From an uncultured Bacteroidales bacterium (lineage in GTDB: Bacteria; Bacteroidota; Bacteroidia; Bacteroidales; P3), in the NCBI GenBank assembly GCA_900316965.1, contig ONEY01000012.1, positions 1-60,715 on the forward strand: 60,715 nucleotides of DNA, read 5' to 3'. The notes under the pieces are model-generated. The model was not told the DNA's origin. It saw nothing but the letters and a program-made list of their open reading frames with translations, and did not search any database. The translations under genes were made by a program, and so were the position numbers. Below, in pieces: positions 1-7,905 of the stretch (its first letter is position 1; every line of letters begins with the position of its first letter).

Positions 1-1
1 C

Positions 2-388
2 GCCATCCCCGCCAGCGAGGTCTGCCATTTCAGTAAGTGGCTCGACGGCGACATCAGCAACCCTCGCTTTGTGGAGGTCTCCGCCGACAGCCTCTTCACC
101 GCCATCTTCATCAACGACACCGTGCCTCTCTCCATCTCCGCTCCCTCCTCTCCCCACTCGCTGACTCTCCGCCCCAACCCTACAAGCGGCATGGTCGAGA
201 TCTCTGCCCGCGAGTCTCTCTCCTCTGTTGACCTCTACGACATCTCCGGCCGCCCCGTTTTGCACTTCGAGCCTCTCTCGCCTTCTGCCTCCCTCGACCT
301 CTCCCGCCTCGCCCCAGGTCTCTACACCCTCAGGGCGACAACACAAGGCGGCATAGTGTACACCGAGAAAATTTTACTAAAAAAATAA
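2..388 (+). CDS. T9SS-exported repeat protein, 3' end only
   Basis: The frame is open from base 2, so the gene begins outside the window; no start codon here is the true one. The first residues (HFSKWLDGDISNPR, then an aromatic-rich strand) look like the end of an InlB-type (Listeria-Bacteroides) repeat. The last ~75 residues are a type-A T9SS C-terminal sorting domain: RPNPTSG, then VDLYDISGRPV, then LAPGLYTL and a final basic KILLKK. By family knowledge such domains target proteins through the type IX secretion system to the cell surface, where they are removed. The function of the missing N-terminal part is unknown. The DNA is clearly more GC-rich than gpsA next to it. Confidence 0.85.
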   Translation, partial: AIPASEVCHFSKWLDGDISNPRFVEVSADSLFTAIFINDTVPLSISAPSSPHSLTLRPNPTSGMVEISARESLSSVDLYDISGRPVLHFEPLSPSASLDLSRLAPGLYTLRATTQGGIVYTEKILLKK

Positions 389-465
389 TATGACATACAA
401 ATCTTATTAAATATTCGTTATACCTATAACTCTATTATCATCATTAAAATAGCTAACAACAAATC

Positions 466-1488
466 ATGATAGGATTATTAGGTAGTGGCAGCTGGGCCAC
501 AGCAATTGTTAAAATACTCCTCGAAGACAAAAACCGAAAAATTGCATGGTGGGTTCGTGAAGAAGAAGCTATAACAACACTCCGCGAAGAGAAACACAAT
601 CCACTTTACCTCAGCGAGGCCTACATTGACACCGACCGTACCGATATCAGCAGTGACATATTGCACGTCATTGAACAATGCGATGATATCTACTTGGTTG
701 TGCCATCAGCCTTTGTCGACAAAGCGCTGAAGGATATCCCCTCCGACTTGTTGCGGAAAAAAAGAATTATTTCTGCCGTAAAAGGCATTGTTCCTGAAAG
801 CAACGAGATCATCACCGAGTATCTTCACAGGCAACACAACATCGACTACAACAATCTATGTATCATAAGTGGACCTTCGCATGCCGAAGAAGCGGCAAGA
901 CAAAGAATAACTTTCCTCGCTGTGGCATCGGAAAACCAAAGCTTCGCCGAAGATGTGCGCCGTCAACTCAACTGCAACTACATACATACCACTTACTCCA
1001 ACGACATGATAGGCATTGAATGCGCCGCTGTTTTAAAGAACATCTATGCTGTTGCCGTAGGCATCTGTCGCGGATTGGGATATGGCGACAACCTCATTGC
1101 CGTTCTCATCTCCAGCGCACTACAAGAGATGACCGACTTCATGCAGGTAATGTCTCCTGTTGAGTCCACCTTAAAAAGCGAAAGCAATGACGGCCGTTTG
1201 CGGCGTTTCGAGAGTTTCGCATATCTCGGCGATCTGCTGGTAACATGCTACTCTCAATTCAGCCGCAACCGTACCTTTGGCAACATGATTGGAAGCGGCT
1301 ACAGCATTAAAGCCGCACAACTGGAAATGAAAATGGTCGCAGAAGGATACTATGCCGTTAACGGCATAGAACATATTCGCCGTGAGAAAAACTTTCCCAT
1401 GCCTATCTGTGAAGCTGTATACTCTATTCTGTACGAACGCAAATCGGCAGCCAAAACAATGAGTAAGTTGCTGCAAAACCTCGAATAA
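466..1488 (+). CDS. gpsA: Glycerol-3-phosphate dehydrogenase [NAD(P)+]
   Basis: 340 residues, the usual length for GpsA, the cytosolic enzyme that reduces dihydroxyacetone phosphate to sn-glycerol-3-phosphate for phospholipid synthesis. Visible marks are the N-terminal nucleotide-binding loop GLLGSGSWATA (residues 3-13), a conserved lysine in SAVKGI (K106), GPSHAEE (136-142) and the second catalytic lysine in LKNIYAVAVG (K191), followed by GLGYGDN. The ATG start is directly before the Rossmann strand. It stands alone between a T9SS substrate gene and the ferredoxin gene; no clear promoter was seen in the 77-base AT-rich gap upstream. Confidence 0.95.
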   Translation: MIGLLGSGSWATAIVKILLEDKNRKIAWWVREEEAITTLREEKHNPLYLSEAYIDTDRTDISSDILHVIEQCDDIYLVVPSAFVDKALKDIPSDLLRKKRIISAVKGIVPESNEIITEYLHRQHNIDYNNLCIISGPSHAEEAARQRITFLAVASENQSFAEDVRRQLNCNYIHTTYSNDMIGIECAAVLKNIYAVAVGICRGLGYGDNLIAVLISSALQEMTDFMQVMSPVESTLKSESNDGRLRRFESFAYLGDLLVTCYSQFSRNRTFGNMIGSGYSIKAAQLEMKMVAEGYYAVNGIEHIRREKNFPMPICEAVYSILYERKSAAKTMSKLLQNLE

Positions 1489-1510
1489 AACAGAAAAAAT
1501 AAAAAAATTA

Positions 1511-1539
1511 TTGCATATCAAAAAAAAATAGTACTTTTG
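1511..1539 (+). promoter_or_regulatory. Bacteroidetes-type promoter of the ferredoxin gene
   Basis: TTG at 1511-1513 and TACTTTTG (consensus TAnnTTTG) at 1532-1539 are 18 bases apart, matching the -33/-7 pattern of the Bacteroidetes primary sigma factor. The ferredoxin ATG lies 58 bases downstream. Confidence 0.7.
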
Positions 1540-1596
1540 CAAAACAATTTAATCCAAACCATAAAACAATTATCAACCTTAAAAAACTGAAGTAAA

Positions 1597-1764
1597 ATGG
1601 CTTACAAGATCACTGAAACTTGCGTTGCTTGCGGCACTTGTGCTGGCGAATGCCCCGTTGGAGCAATCTCCGAAGGCGACATCTACAAGATTGACGAGAA
1701 CGCTTGCGTTAGCTGCGGTACCTGCGCAGACGCTTGCCCCACCGGCGCCATCGTCGAAGGCTAA
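1597..1764 (+). CDS. 2[4Fe-4S] ferredoxin, 55 residues
   Basis: A short gene with two copies of the CxxCxxCxxxCP cluster motif (cysteines 9, 12, 15, 19 and 37, 40, 43, 47). It is a clostridial-type bacterial ferredoxin, a soluble low-potential electron carrier, for example for pyruvate:ferredoxin oxidoreductase. The two halves are internal repeats (VACGTCAGECPVGAI and VSCGTCADACPTGAI). It has its own promoter and a strong hairpin terminator, so it is a one-gene transcript and probably highly expressed. Its codon use is strongly biased to C-ending codons, consistent with that. Confidence 0.95.
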   Translation: MAYKITETCVACGTCAGECPVGAISEGDIYKIDENACVSCGTCADACPTGAIVEG

Positions 1765-1801
1765 TCGTCATCAGTACAGGCAACATGCCTGAATAGTTAA
1801 T

Positions 1802-1840
1802 AGGGGATGTTTCGCCTGAGCGAAACATCCCCTTACATTT
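1802..1840 (+). terminator. Terminator after the ferredoxin gene
   Basis: A perfect 14-bp inverted repeat (1802-1815 and 1820-1833, starting AGGGGATGTTTCGC) with a CTGA loop, followed by a T-containing stretch. It lies 37 bases after the ferredoxin stop and before serS. Confidence 0.85.
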
Positions 1841-1866
1841 GAAGAAATCATATAAATCTTTATACT

Positions 1867-3141
1867 GTGTTACAGTTACAATATATCAAAGAGCACCGCG
1901 ACGAGTGCATAGAACGTCTTAAAATCAAACATGTCGCCGATGTAGAACAACGCATCGACGAGATCATCGCCCTCGACGAACAACGTCGCTCAATACAAAA
2001 AAAAGCCGACGACATTAAGGCTGAACAAAACAACATCGCCAAAGAGGTCGGTATGCTTTTCAAACAAGGCAAACGCGAAGAAGCTGAAGCTAAAAAAAAT
2101 CTCACCGCTGAACTTAAAGCCGACGAAAAACGTCTTTCTGAACAGATGGCCAATGTGGAGCAAGAGCTTAACACCAAGCTCATCTCCCTCCCCAACGCTC
2201 CTCACATAACAGTACCTCAAGGTCGCACTGCCGACGACAACCTCGAGGTTGGTCGTTTCGGAGAAATGCCTAACCTCGGCATCGACGCCCTTCCTCATTG
2301 GGATCTTTGCGCCAAATACAACTTGGTGGATTTTGAATTGGGTAATAAAATAACTGGTGCCGGATTCCCTGTTTACAAAGGCAAAGGAGCTCGTCTGCAA
2401 CGTGCGCTCATCAACTTCTTCCTCAATAGTGCTGCCGACGCTGGCTATGTCGAAATACAACCTCCTCTGATGGTTAACGAGGCCTCTGGCCTTGGCACAG
2501 GCCAGCTGCCCGACAAAGAGGGTCAGATGTACGCCATCCCTCTCGATGGATTCTACATGATACCCACTGCTGAGGTACCTATCACTAACATCTATCGCAA
2601 CGTCATCGTTAACGCCGACCAATTCCCCATCAAGCATGTTGGCTACAGCGAATGTTTCCGCCGCGAGGCAGGCAGCTACGGCAAAGACGTGCGCGGCCTT
2701 AACCGCTTGCACGAATTCAGCAAGGTGGAAATAGTTGTCATTGAACACCCCGACAAAAGCTACGAACGCCTCGAGGAAATGAAAAAACACGTAGGTGGAC
2801 TTCTCGACCAACTGGGACTACCTTACCGCATATTAAAACTCTGTGGTGGTGACATCAGCTTCACTTCAGCAATGACTTTCGACTTCGAAGTGTGGAGTGC
2901 CGCACAACAACGCTGGCTGGAGGTAAGCTCGGTGTCTAACTTCGAAGCTTTTCAGGCCAACCGCATGAAGCTGCGTTTTAAAGACAGCGACGGCAAAATG
3001 AAACTCGCTCACACATTAAACGGCAGCGCACTTGCTCTGCCACGCATCGTGGCTGCTCTACTCGAGAACAACCAAACTCCAGACGGCATCACGATGCCTG
3101 AATGCCTGCGTCCTTATCTAGGCTTCGACAAAATCAGCTAA
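1867..3141 (+). CDS. serS: Seryl-tRNA synthetase
   Basis: 424 residues, the normal SerRS length. The N-terminal ~100 residues form the tRNA-binding coiled-coil arm, rich in Glu/Lys/Gln. The class II catalytic core follows, with TAEVPIT (234-240), motif 2 FRREAGSYGKDVRGL (from 264) and motif 3 NGSALALPRIVAALLENNQ near residue 390. It charges tRNA-Ser (and tRNA-Sec) with serine in the cytosol. The start is GTG at 1867 because MLQLQYIKEH matches the usual SerRS N-terminus and no in-frame ATG lies near. It ends at a bidirectional terminator shared with the convergent gene on the other strand. Confidence 0.97.
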   Translation: MLQLQYIKEHRDECIERLKIKHVADVEQRIDEIIALDEQRRSIQKKADDIKAEQNNIAKEVGMLFKQGKREEAEAKKNLTAELKADEKRLSEQMANVEQELNTKLISLPNAPHITVPQGRTADDNLEVGRFGEMPNLGIDALPHWDLCAKYNLVDFELGNKITGAGFPVYKGKGARLQRALINFFLNSAADAGYVEIQPPLMVNEASGLGTGQLPDKEGQMYAIPLDGFYMIPTAEVPITNIYRNVIVNADQFPIKHVGYSECFRREAGSYGKDVRGLNRLHEFSKVEIVVIEHPDKSYERLEEMKKHVGGLLDQLGLPYRILKLCGGDISFTSAMTFDFEVWSAAQQRWLEVSSVSNFEAFQANRMKLRFKDSDGKMKLAHTLNGSALALPRIVAALLENNQTPDGITMPECLRPYLGFDKIS

Positions 3142-3174
3142 GGTTTAATCCTATTTCTGAATATTCAAACACAA

Positions 3175-3200
3175 AAAAGGCCTTCATCCGAAGGCCTTTT
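3175..3200. terminator. Bidirectional terminator between serS and the convergent gene
   Basis: An 11-bp perfect hairpin, AAAAGGCCTTC (3175-3185) with its complement at 3190-3200, and an ATCC loop. The arms end in A-runs and T-runs, so it can work on both strands. Confidence 0.85.
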
Positions 3201-3219
3201 ATACTTTATTATACTTCAC

Positions 3220-3498
3220 TCATTTTTTCTTTGCGGCTTTCTCGGCTGCTTTGCGTTCTTTCTCTGCTTGTTTTTCTGCCGCAGCCTTTTCTTTGGCTGC
3301 TTTCTTCTCTGCAGCTATGCGCTCTTTCTCGGCTTTTTTCATTGCAGCGGCTCTTTCCTTTTCTGCTTTCTTTTCAGCTGCTAAACGCTCTTTCTCTGCT
3401 TTCTTGTCGACTGAAGACTCTTTCTCCTTAGCGGGCTTTTCCTCCTTCACCTTCTTCTCTTTCTTGGCTTTCTCCTTGGCGGGCTTCTCCTCCTTCAC
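3220..3498 (-). pseudogene. Detached Lys/Ala/Glu-rich tail of the upstream secreted protein
   Basis: This is the continuation of the gene at 3428-4516 in another frame, not an independent gene. It holds the last repeats of the VKEEKPAKEKAKKEK type and then a predicted helical tail of (A)EKKAEKER(A/I)AA units ending in KKK. It has no plausible start of its own: the in-frame stop TAG (plus-strand CTA at 3517-3519) sits just upstream and the first possible start is a GTG inside a repeat. It becomes part of the protein only if the frame is restored at about 3550 and the TAG is absent. The intact tail would be a long, highly charged, probably surface-exposed helix. Confidence 0.6.
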
Positions 3499-3574
3499 CT
3501 GCTTCTCTTTCTTGGCCTACTCCTTGGCGGGCTTCTCCTCCTTCACCTGCGGCGGGCTTCTCCTCCTTCACCTG
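3424..3574 (-). repeat. 48-base tandem repeat coding KEEKPAKEKAKKEK
   Basis: On the plus strand, unit 1 is 3424-3471 and unit 2 is 3472-3519, each exactly 48 bases. Unit 3 (from 3520) stops after 31 bases and joins directly to base 7 of unit 4 at 3550/3551, a loss of 23 bases that shifts the frame. Unit 2 also carries an in-frame TAG where unit 1 has AAA. The units are almost identical, so slippage or recombination between them is plausible. Confidence 0.8.
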
Positions 3575-4516
3575 CTCTTTTTTAGCGGGTTTGGCAGACT
3601 CCTTATGGTACGTGAAACTACGTAATACGGCATTGTCGAAGACTCCATCCTCAAATTCAAGACGTACTATCCAATTTCCTTGCTCGTCATAACGATAGTC
3701 ATAAGTATACACAATGGTTCCGTAAGGACGCTCCACTGTCATCTTTACACAATCACCCATTTCATTGTTCTCGTAGGTATATGTGGCATCTATGGCACGA
3801 CTATGAACTACTTTTTTTACAAGAAAACCGTGATTGTCATATGTGTATTTGACAGTACCTACAGACTTCTCACCTGAGGAATAATCGATAGACTTTTCAC
3901 TGATAAGCTGGTCTATATGGTTGTAGTTGTATTCGCAATCACGAGCCAACACACTATCAACATAATAATACATTGAACGCACAACAAGTCCATTGTCGGT
4001 GAGCTCCTGTCGACATTTAAGATCGAAGGAGTAGTTCACAGAGTAAGGCAACCCTTTTAAATTATCCTTGGCAAGGTTTACGTTTGAACCATAGTCCTGG
4101 CTTTCTGCATAAACATTGATATCGGCATATGCTCCATTATATTTAGCCTCAACTTTGTATCCCAAACCTGTATATGACGACAATAGCCCATTGGAAGCAT
4201 AGGTACATGCAACTTTCTTGCCGGCTTTACCCTGGTAGGTGTAAGTCACCGTGACCATGCGACCTGATGGGTTGAACGTCACTATTCGTCCATTATCCTC
4301 ACGCAAAACGCTGCGCAAGTCGTTTACAAACCACTTGCGTTCTGGCCAGTCTTCACGAAAATAATCTTTACGAAGCAAAATATCCTCATCCATCGAGGCT
4401 ACATTACCTCGCAACCCCATCTGCTCTCGGTCCATACGAAGATTTACTATATCTTGCGCCGACACTACCAAGGTCGCACAAAACATTATAAATGCGAATA
4501 ATACACTTTTTTTCAT
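3428..4516 (-). CDS. Secreted protein with YD-like repeats, frameshifted at its C-terminus
   Basis: 362 residues as it stands. Residues 1-20 are a signal peptide ending VVSAQ. The body has several strand repeats of the form YTYxxxG or YRYDEQGNW, resembling the YD/RHS-like antigen repeats of Bacteroidetes secreted proteins. The natural continuation is KEEKPA repeats, but 23 bases are missing in one 48-base repeat unit (junction near 3550), and the last 41 residues are a frameshifted Gly/Arg/Glu-rich reading of the repeats. The protein therefore loses the charged tail found at 3220-3498. Function is unknown. A TATCTTTG box lies 28 bases upstream of the ATG. Confidence 0.7.
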   Translation of the reverse strand: MKKSVLFAFIMFCATLVVSAQDIVNLRMDREQMGLRGNVASMDEDILLRKDYFREDWPERKWFVNDLRSVLREDNGRIVTFNPSGRMVTVTYTYQGKAGKKVACTYASNGLLSSYTGLGYKVEAKYNGAYADINVYAESQDYGSNVNLAKDNLKGLPYSVNYSFDLKCRQELTDNGLVVRSMYYYVDSVLARDCEYNYNHIDQLISEKSIDYSSGEKSVGTVKYTYDNHGFLVKKVVHSRAIDATYTYENNEMGDCVKMTVERPYGTIVYTYDYRYDEQGNWIVRLEFEDGVFDNAVLRSFTYHKESAKPAKKEQVKEEKPAAGEGGEARQGVGQEREAGEGGEARQGESQEREEGEGGKAR

Positions 4517-4543
4517 ATATAAAATACACTATTTTAAGTATTG

Positions 4544-4551
4544 CAAAGATA
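4544..4551 (-). promoter_or_regulatory. Probable -7 box upstream of the YD-repeat gene
   Basis: Minus-strand TATCTTTG fits TAnnTTTG and lies 28 bases before the ATG at 4516. No convincing -33 element was found at the expected distance. Confidence 0.4.
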
Positions 4552-4685
4552 ATAATAAAAATGAGAATTATAAAATGGCACCTAAAAAATAAATCTTTAA
4601 AATAAATTGTACAATAAATATTAGCTTTATTCGTTGTCAACTTATAAAGCAAGTCACCATCCTTACACAAGCAACTTGCGTAATA

Positions 4686-6305
4686 TTGTTTAAAACAACC
4701 CTTAAAACATATCACACCTTGTATACCAAAGATTTAGGACTATACATAGCCCACAGCGACAATGGTAACATGGTCATCAACGGAAAGATGGCCAATCGTC
4801 ATGGTCTTATTGCCGGAGCTACTGGCACTGGCAAAACCGTAACTCTACAAGTTATGGCCGAAACGTTTTGTCAGGCTGGCGTACCTTGTTTCATGGCCGA
4901 CATGAAAGGCGACCTTAGCGGTATTGCCAAAGCTGGCTCCATGAGCTCTTTCATCGAGAAAAGGAAAGACTCTTTCGGTATCCCCTCTCCCGATTTCCAA
5001 AGCTGTCCTGTACGTTTCTACGACGTCTTTGGCGAACAAGGGCATCCCATACGAGCCACAATTTCTCAAATGGGACCTCAGTTGCTCTCTCGCCTGCTTG
5101 GTCTTAACGACACTCAGGACGGTGTCCTTAATATCGCTTTTCGCATAGCCGACGAAAGGGGGTTGATAATCTTGGACCTCAAAGATCTAAGATCTGTTCT
5201 CGACTATGTATCAAAACATTCTAAAGAATACACCACTCAGTATGGCAACATCTCCTCTGCCTCTGTTGGAGCTATCCAGAGAGCTCTCCTACAACTGGAA
5301 AGCCAAGGCGCCAACAAGTTCTTTGGCGAACCTGCCTTCGACATCAAAGACCTCCTGGCTGTGGAAGGCGGCAAAGGCGTGATGAGCGTCCTTGCAGCAG
5401 ACAAACTCATGTTGCAACCTAAACTCTACAGCACCTTCCTTCTTTGGATGATTTCGGAACTTTACTCCACCCTCCCCGAAGTCGGCGACCAGGAGCTACC
5501 CAAATTGATATTCTTTTTCGATGAGGCTCACATGCTTTTCGATGGCACTTCCAAAGCTCTAATAGACAAAATCGAACAGGTCATCCGTCTTATCCGCAGC
5601 AAAGGCGTTGGCATCTACTTCATAAGCCAGCTCCCTACCGACATCCCAGACAACATTCTCGGTCAGCTCGGCAACAGGGTTCAACATGCTCTGCGCGCTT
5701 ATACTCCTCGCGACCAAAAAGCAGTAAAAGTGGCTGCCGAAACATTCCGCGCCAACCCTGAGTTCAGCACCGAGGAGGTTATCACTACTCTTGGTACCGG
5801 CGAGGCTCTTGTTAGCTTCCTCGACGGCAACGGCGCCCCCAGCATAGTCCAAAAATCCAAAGTGCTATTCCCCCTGTCACAAATAGGCGCCCTCACCGAA
5901 GCTGAACGCAGCGATGTTATGAGTCGCAGCACTATCGGTGCCAAATACGACACCCCTATCGACCGAGAGAGCGCCTACGAAATACTACTCGCCGAAAACC
6001 AAGAAACGGCTATGACCGAGACACCCCAAAACTCTAAAGGCGAGGTGGGTACACCAACAGAAACAAAAGGCGCTGAAAAGAAAAAAGCGGGCATTCTGTC
6101 TAAAGTTCTGAAAGCCATACTCACTGCGGTAACCGCAACATTGGGTACCATTGTCGGATCTGCCGTGAGCAATAAAATCAGCGGCAAAAAAACAAAATCT
6201 AAAACATCTGCCGGTCAACGCATTATTAAAAACAGCACCTCTGCTGCTACTCGCACTATAACTCGCGAACTGACCCGCGACATTCTGGGCAACCTCAAAT
6301 TCTAA
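4686..6305 (+). CDS. HerA-like ATPase, DUF853 family (YjgR type)
   Basis: About 539 residues. Visible are the Walker A GATGTGKT (44-51) preceded by MANRHGLIAGATG, the strand FMADMKGDLSGIA, and Walker B LIFFFDEAHMLF, all typical of DUF853 P-loop ATPases of the HerA/FtsK group. The C-terminus is a low-complexity Lys/Ser/Thr region with a Gly/Ala/Val stretch, as in other members. The cellular role of the family is not settled; DNA translocation is only inferred from the fold. The start is unsure: TTG at 4686, TTG at 4719 or ATG at 4770 are all possible, and family members normally begin about 15-20 residues before MANRHG. It is followed at 57 bases by lemA and may be co-transcribed. Confidence 0.9.
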   Translation: MFKTTLKTYHTLYTKDLGLYIAHSDNGNMVINGKMANRHGLIAGATGTGKTVTLQVMAETFCQAGVPCFMADMKGDLSGIAKAGSMSSFIEKRKDSFGIPSPDFQSCPVRFYDVFGEQGHPIRATISQMGPQLLSRLLGLNDTQDGVLNIAFRIADERGLIILDLKDLRSVLDYVSKHSKEYTTQYGNISSASVGAIQRALLQLESQGANKFFGEPAFDIKDLLAVEGGKGVMSVLAADKLMLQPKLYSTFLLWMISELYSTLPEVGDQELPKLIFFFDEAHMLFDGTSKALIDKIEQVIRLIRSKGVGIYFISQLPTDIPDNILGQLGNRVQHALRAYTPRDQKAVKVAAETFRANPEFSTEEVITTLGTGEALVSFLDGNGAPSIVQKSKVLFPLSQIGALTEAERSDVMSRSTIGAKYDTPIDRESAYEILLAENQETAMTETPQNSKGEVGTPTETKGAEKKKAGILSKVLKAILTAVTATLGTIVGSAVSNKISGKKTKSKTSAGQRIIKNSTSAATRTITRELTRDILGNLKF

Positions 6306-6362
6306 ACTCTTTTTTTCAACACCAAAACAATTATTCAAAAACATCAAACCTCTACTCAAAAA

Positions 6363-6947
6363 ATGAAAAAATCAATCTGGATTATCATTGGCATCCTTGC
6401 CGTCATAGTTCTTTGGGCTGTTAAAGCCAACAACTCTATCAACATCAAACATGAAAACGCCACCAGTAAGTGGGCTAATGTACAAGCTGACTATCAACGC
6501 CGCAAGGATGTTGTGGAACAGGCTATCAATGTCGTGAAAGGCGCTGGCAATTACGAGCGTGGAACCCTCGAGGCTGTAATCAAAGCCCGCAACGACGCCC
6601 CTCAACTCAACGCCGACGACCTTAGCGAGGAAAACATCGCCAAATTCCAAGCCGCTTACGACAAAATGTCGCAGGAAATGGCTCGCGCTATAAAAGTCAC
6701 CGTTGAACGCTACCCCGAACTCACCGCAACCAAAAACTACCAAGACTTCCAAACTTCTATAGAAGGATGCGAAAATCGTATCAACATGAGCCGCAAAATG
6801 TTCAACGAAGCTGTTCAGGACTATAACACTTGCATCAAAATGTTCCCTCGCAGCATTATCGCTTCCATGTTCGGTCACAAATCTATGGGCTATTTCCAAG
6901 CCTCTGAAGGCGCTGAAAACGCACCCTCGACTGAAGCTCTGCTGTAA
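6363..6947 (+). CDS. lemA: LemA family protein
   Basis: 194 residues, the standard LemA length. A single N-terminal membrane helix (about 4-20) is followed by a long helical domain with the family motifs YQRRKDVVEQAINVVKG, a segment around LSEENIAKFQ, and the C-terminal ENRINMSRKMFNEAVQDYN and FP region. LemA proteins are membrane-anchored with the helical domain outside the cytoplasm; their function is not known. It lies between the DUF853 ATPase and a TPM-domain protein; LemA and TPM genes are often neighbours in bacteria. Confidence 0.95.
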   Translation: MKKSIWIIIGILAVIVLWAVKANNSINIKHENATSKWANVQADYQRRKDVVEQAINVVKGAGNYERGTLEAVIKARNDAPQLNADDLSEENIAKFQAAYDKMSQEMARAIKVTVERYPELTATKNYQDFQTSIEGCENRINMSRKMFNEAVQDYNTCIKMFPRSIIASMFGHKSMGYFQASEGAENAPSTEALL

Positions 6948-6989
6948 ACCATCTCAAATCTTTGTCCCCTTAGCATAACGTCATTATCG

Positions 6990-7793
6990 ATGACTCATAA
7001 GATTCTTATATCTATTCTCCTCTTTGTCGCCGCATTGTCTGGCTTTTACGGATCCAATGCCTACGCTCAAAAACCTAGCGACGAACTTGGCTGGCTTCCA
7101 GAAAAAGGTGACCATTTTGTTTACGACTATTGCGGATTGTTGAGCGATGAGGACATCTTTGTATACGAAGAACTCCTGAGAGACTTCAACGACAGCACCT
7201 CCAACCAAATAGTCTTGATGGTGACACCTGGTTTTGGCGGTCGCGACATATCATCCTTTGCATTCGATGTCGGCAACAGCTGGGGTATAGGTCAAAAGGA
7301 ATATGAGAACGGTGTCCTTATTGTTGTCAAGCCTAAAGACGAGACCAAAGGCGAAGTGGAAATAGCTACTGGCGGTGGCCTTGAGGGCGCTCTTCCCGAC
7401 ATATTCTGCAAAAGAATAATCGAGGAAAAAATGATACCTCATTTCCGCGAGAACGACTATGTGGGTGGAATCTCCGCAGCATTGGAAGTGATTCTACCTG
7501 TTTGCGCTGGCGAATACAGTTATGAACAATACCAAGAAGACAACGACGATACAGCCGGCGCCTTATTAGGTCTGGCTGTCGTGGTGGGTTCGGTGCTGTG
7601 GATACGCCACAAAATGAAACGCCTGCAGTCTACCTACCAAAGCGGCGGACCTCACATAGGCGGAATACCATTCGACAGTGGTATGCCTTATGGCGGTAGC
7701 TATGGCGGTTTCGGCAGCTCTTCTTCAAGCAGCACATCGAGAAGCTTTGGAGGCGGAACTTTCCGCGGAGGCGGAGCTAGTGGCAGCTGGTAA
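6990..7793 (+). CDS. TPM-domain membrane protein (YgcG family)
   Basis: 267 residues. An N-terminal signal peptide (ends near NAYAQ, residue 27) is followed by a TPM domain (about 40-165) with VYDYCGLLSDED, SNQIVLMVTP, WGIGQKEYENGVLIVV and the IATGGGLEGALPD stretch. A membrane helix lies at about 188-204, and the tail is Gly/Ser-rich, ending GGGTFRGGGASGSW, which is typical of this family. TPM domains have been linked to phosphatase activity and to photosystem repair in plants; the bacterial role is unclear. It follows lemA by 42 bases and is probably in the same transcript. Confidence 0.92.
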   Translation: MTHKILISILLFVAALSGFYGSNAYAQKPSDELGWLPEKGDHFVYDYCGLLSDEDIFVYEELLRDFNDSTSNQIVLMVTPGFGGRDISSFAFDVGNSWGIGQKEYENGVLIVVKPKDETKGEVEIATGGGLEGALPDIFCKRIIEEKMIPHFRENDYVGGISAALEVILPVCAGEYSYEQYQEDNDDTAGALLGLAVVVGSVLWIRHKMKRLQSTYQSGGPHIGGIPFDSGMPYGGSYGGFGSSSSSSTSRSFGGGTFRGGGASGSW

Positions 7794-7850
7794 CACAACA
7801 TTACTCAGGAAAAAATTTTTCTCCCCTCTGTCTATCTCGGGATTTTTGTG

Positions 7851-7858
7851 TAAATTTG
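7851..7858 (+). promoter_or_regulatory. Probable -7 box for dnaN
   Basis: TAAATTTG matches TAnnTTTG and lies 47 bases before the dnaN ATG. No clear -33 TTG is visible, so the call rests on the -7 box and position alone. Confidence 0.45.
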
Positions 7859-7905
7859 CAGTTTCAAAAATAAAACTCTTATAGATAATAAAAAAACATA
7901 ATAAC

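Noticed and set aside
1990..2811. Long open frame on the minus strand inside serS.
   Set aside because: It is a shadow of a clearly real gene; its translation has no family features and similar shadows occur in other C-ending-codon genes here (for example at 24000-24884 inside argF).
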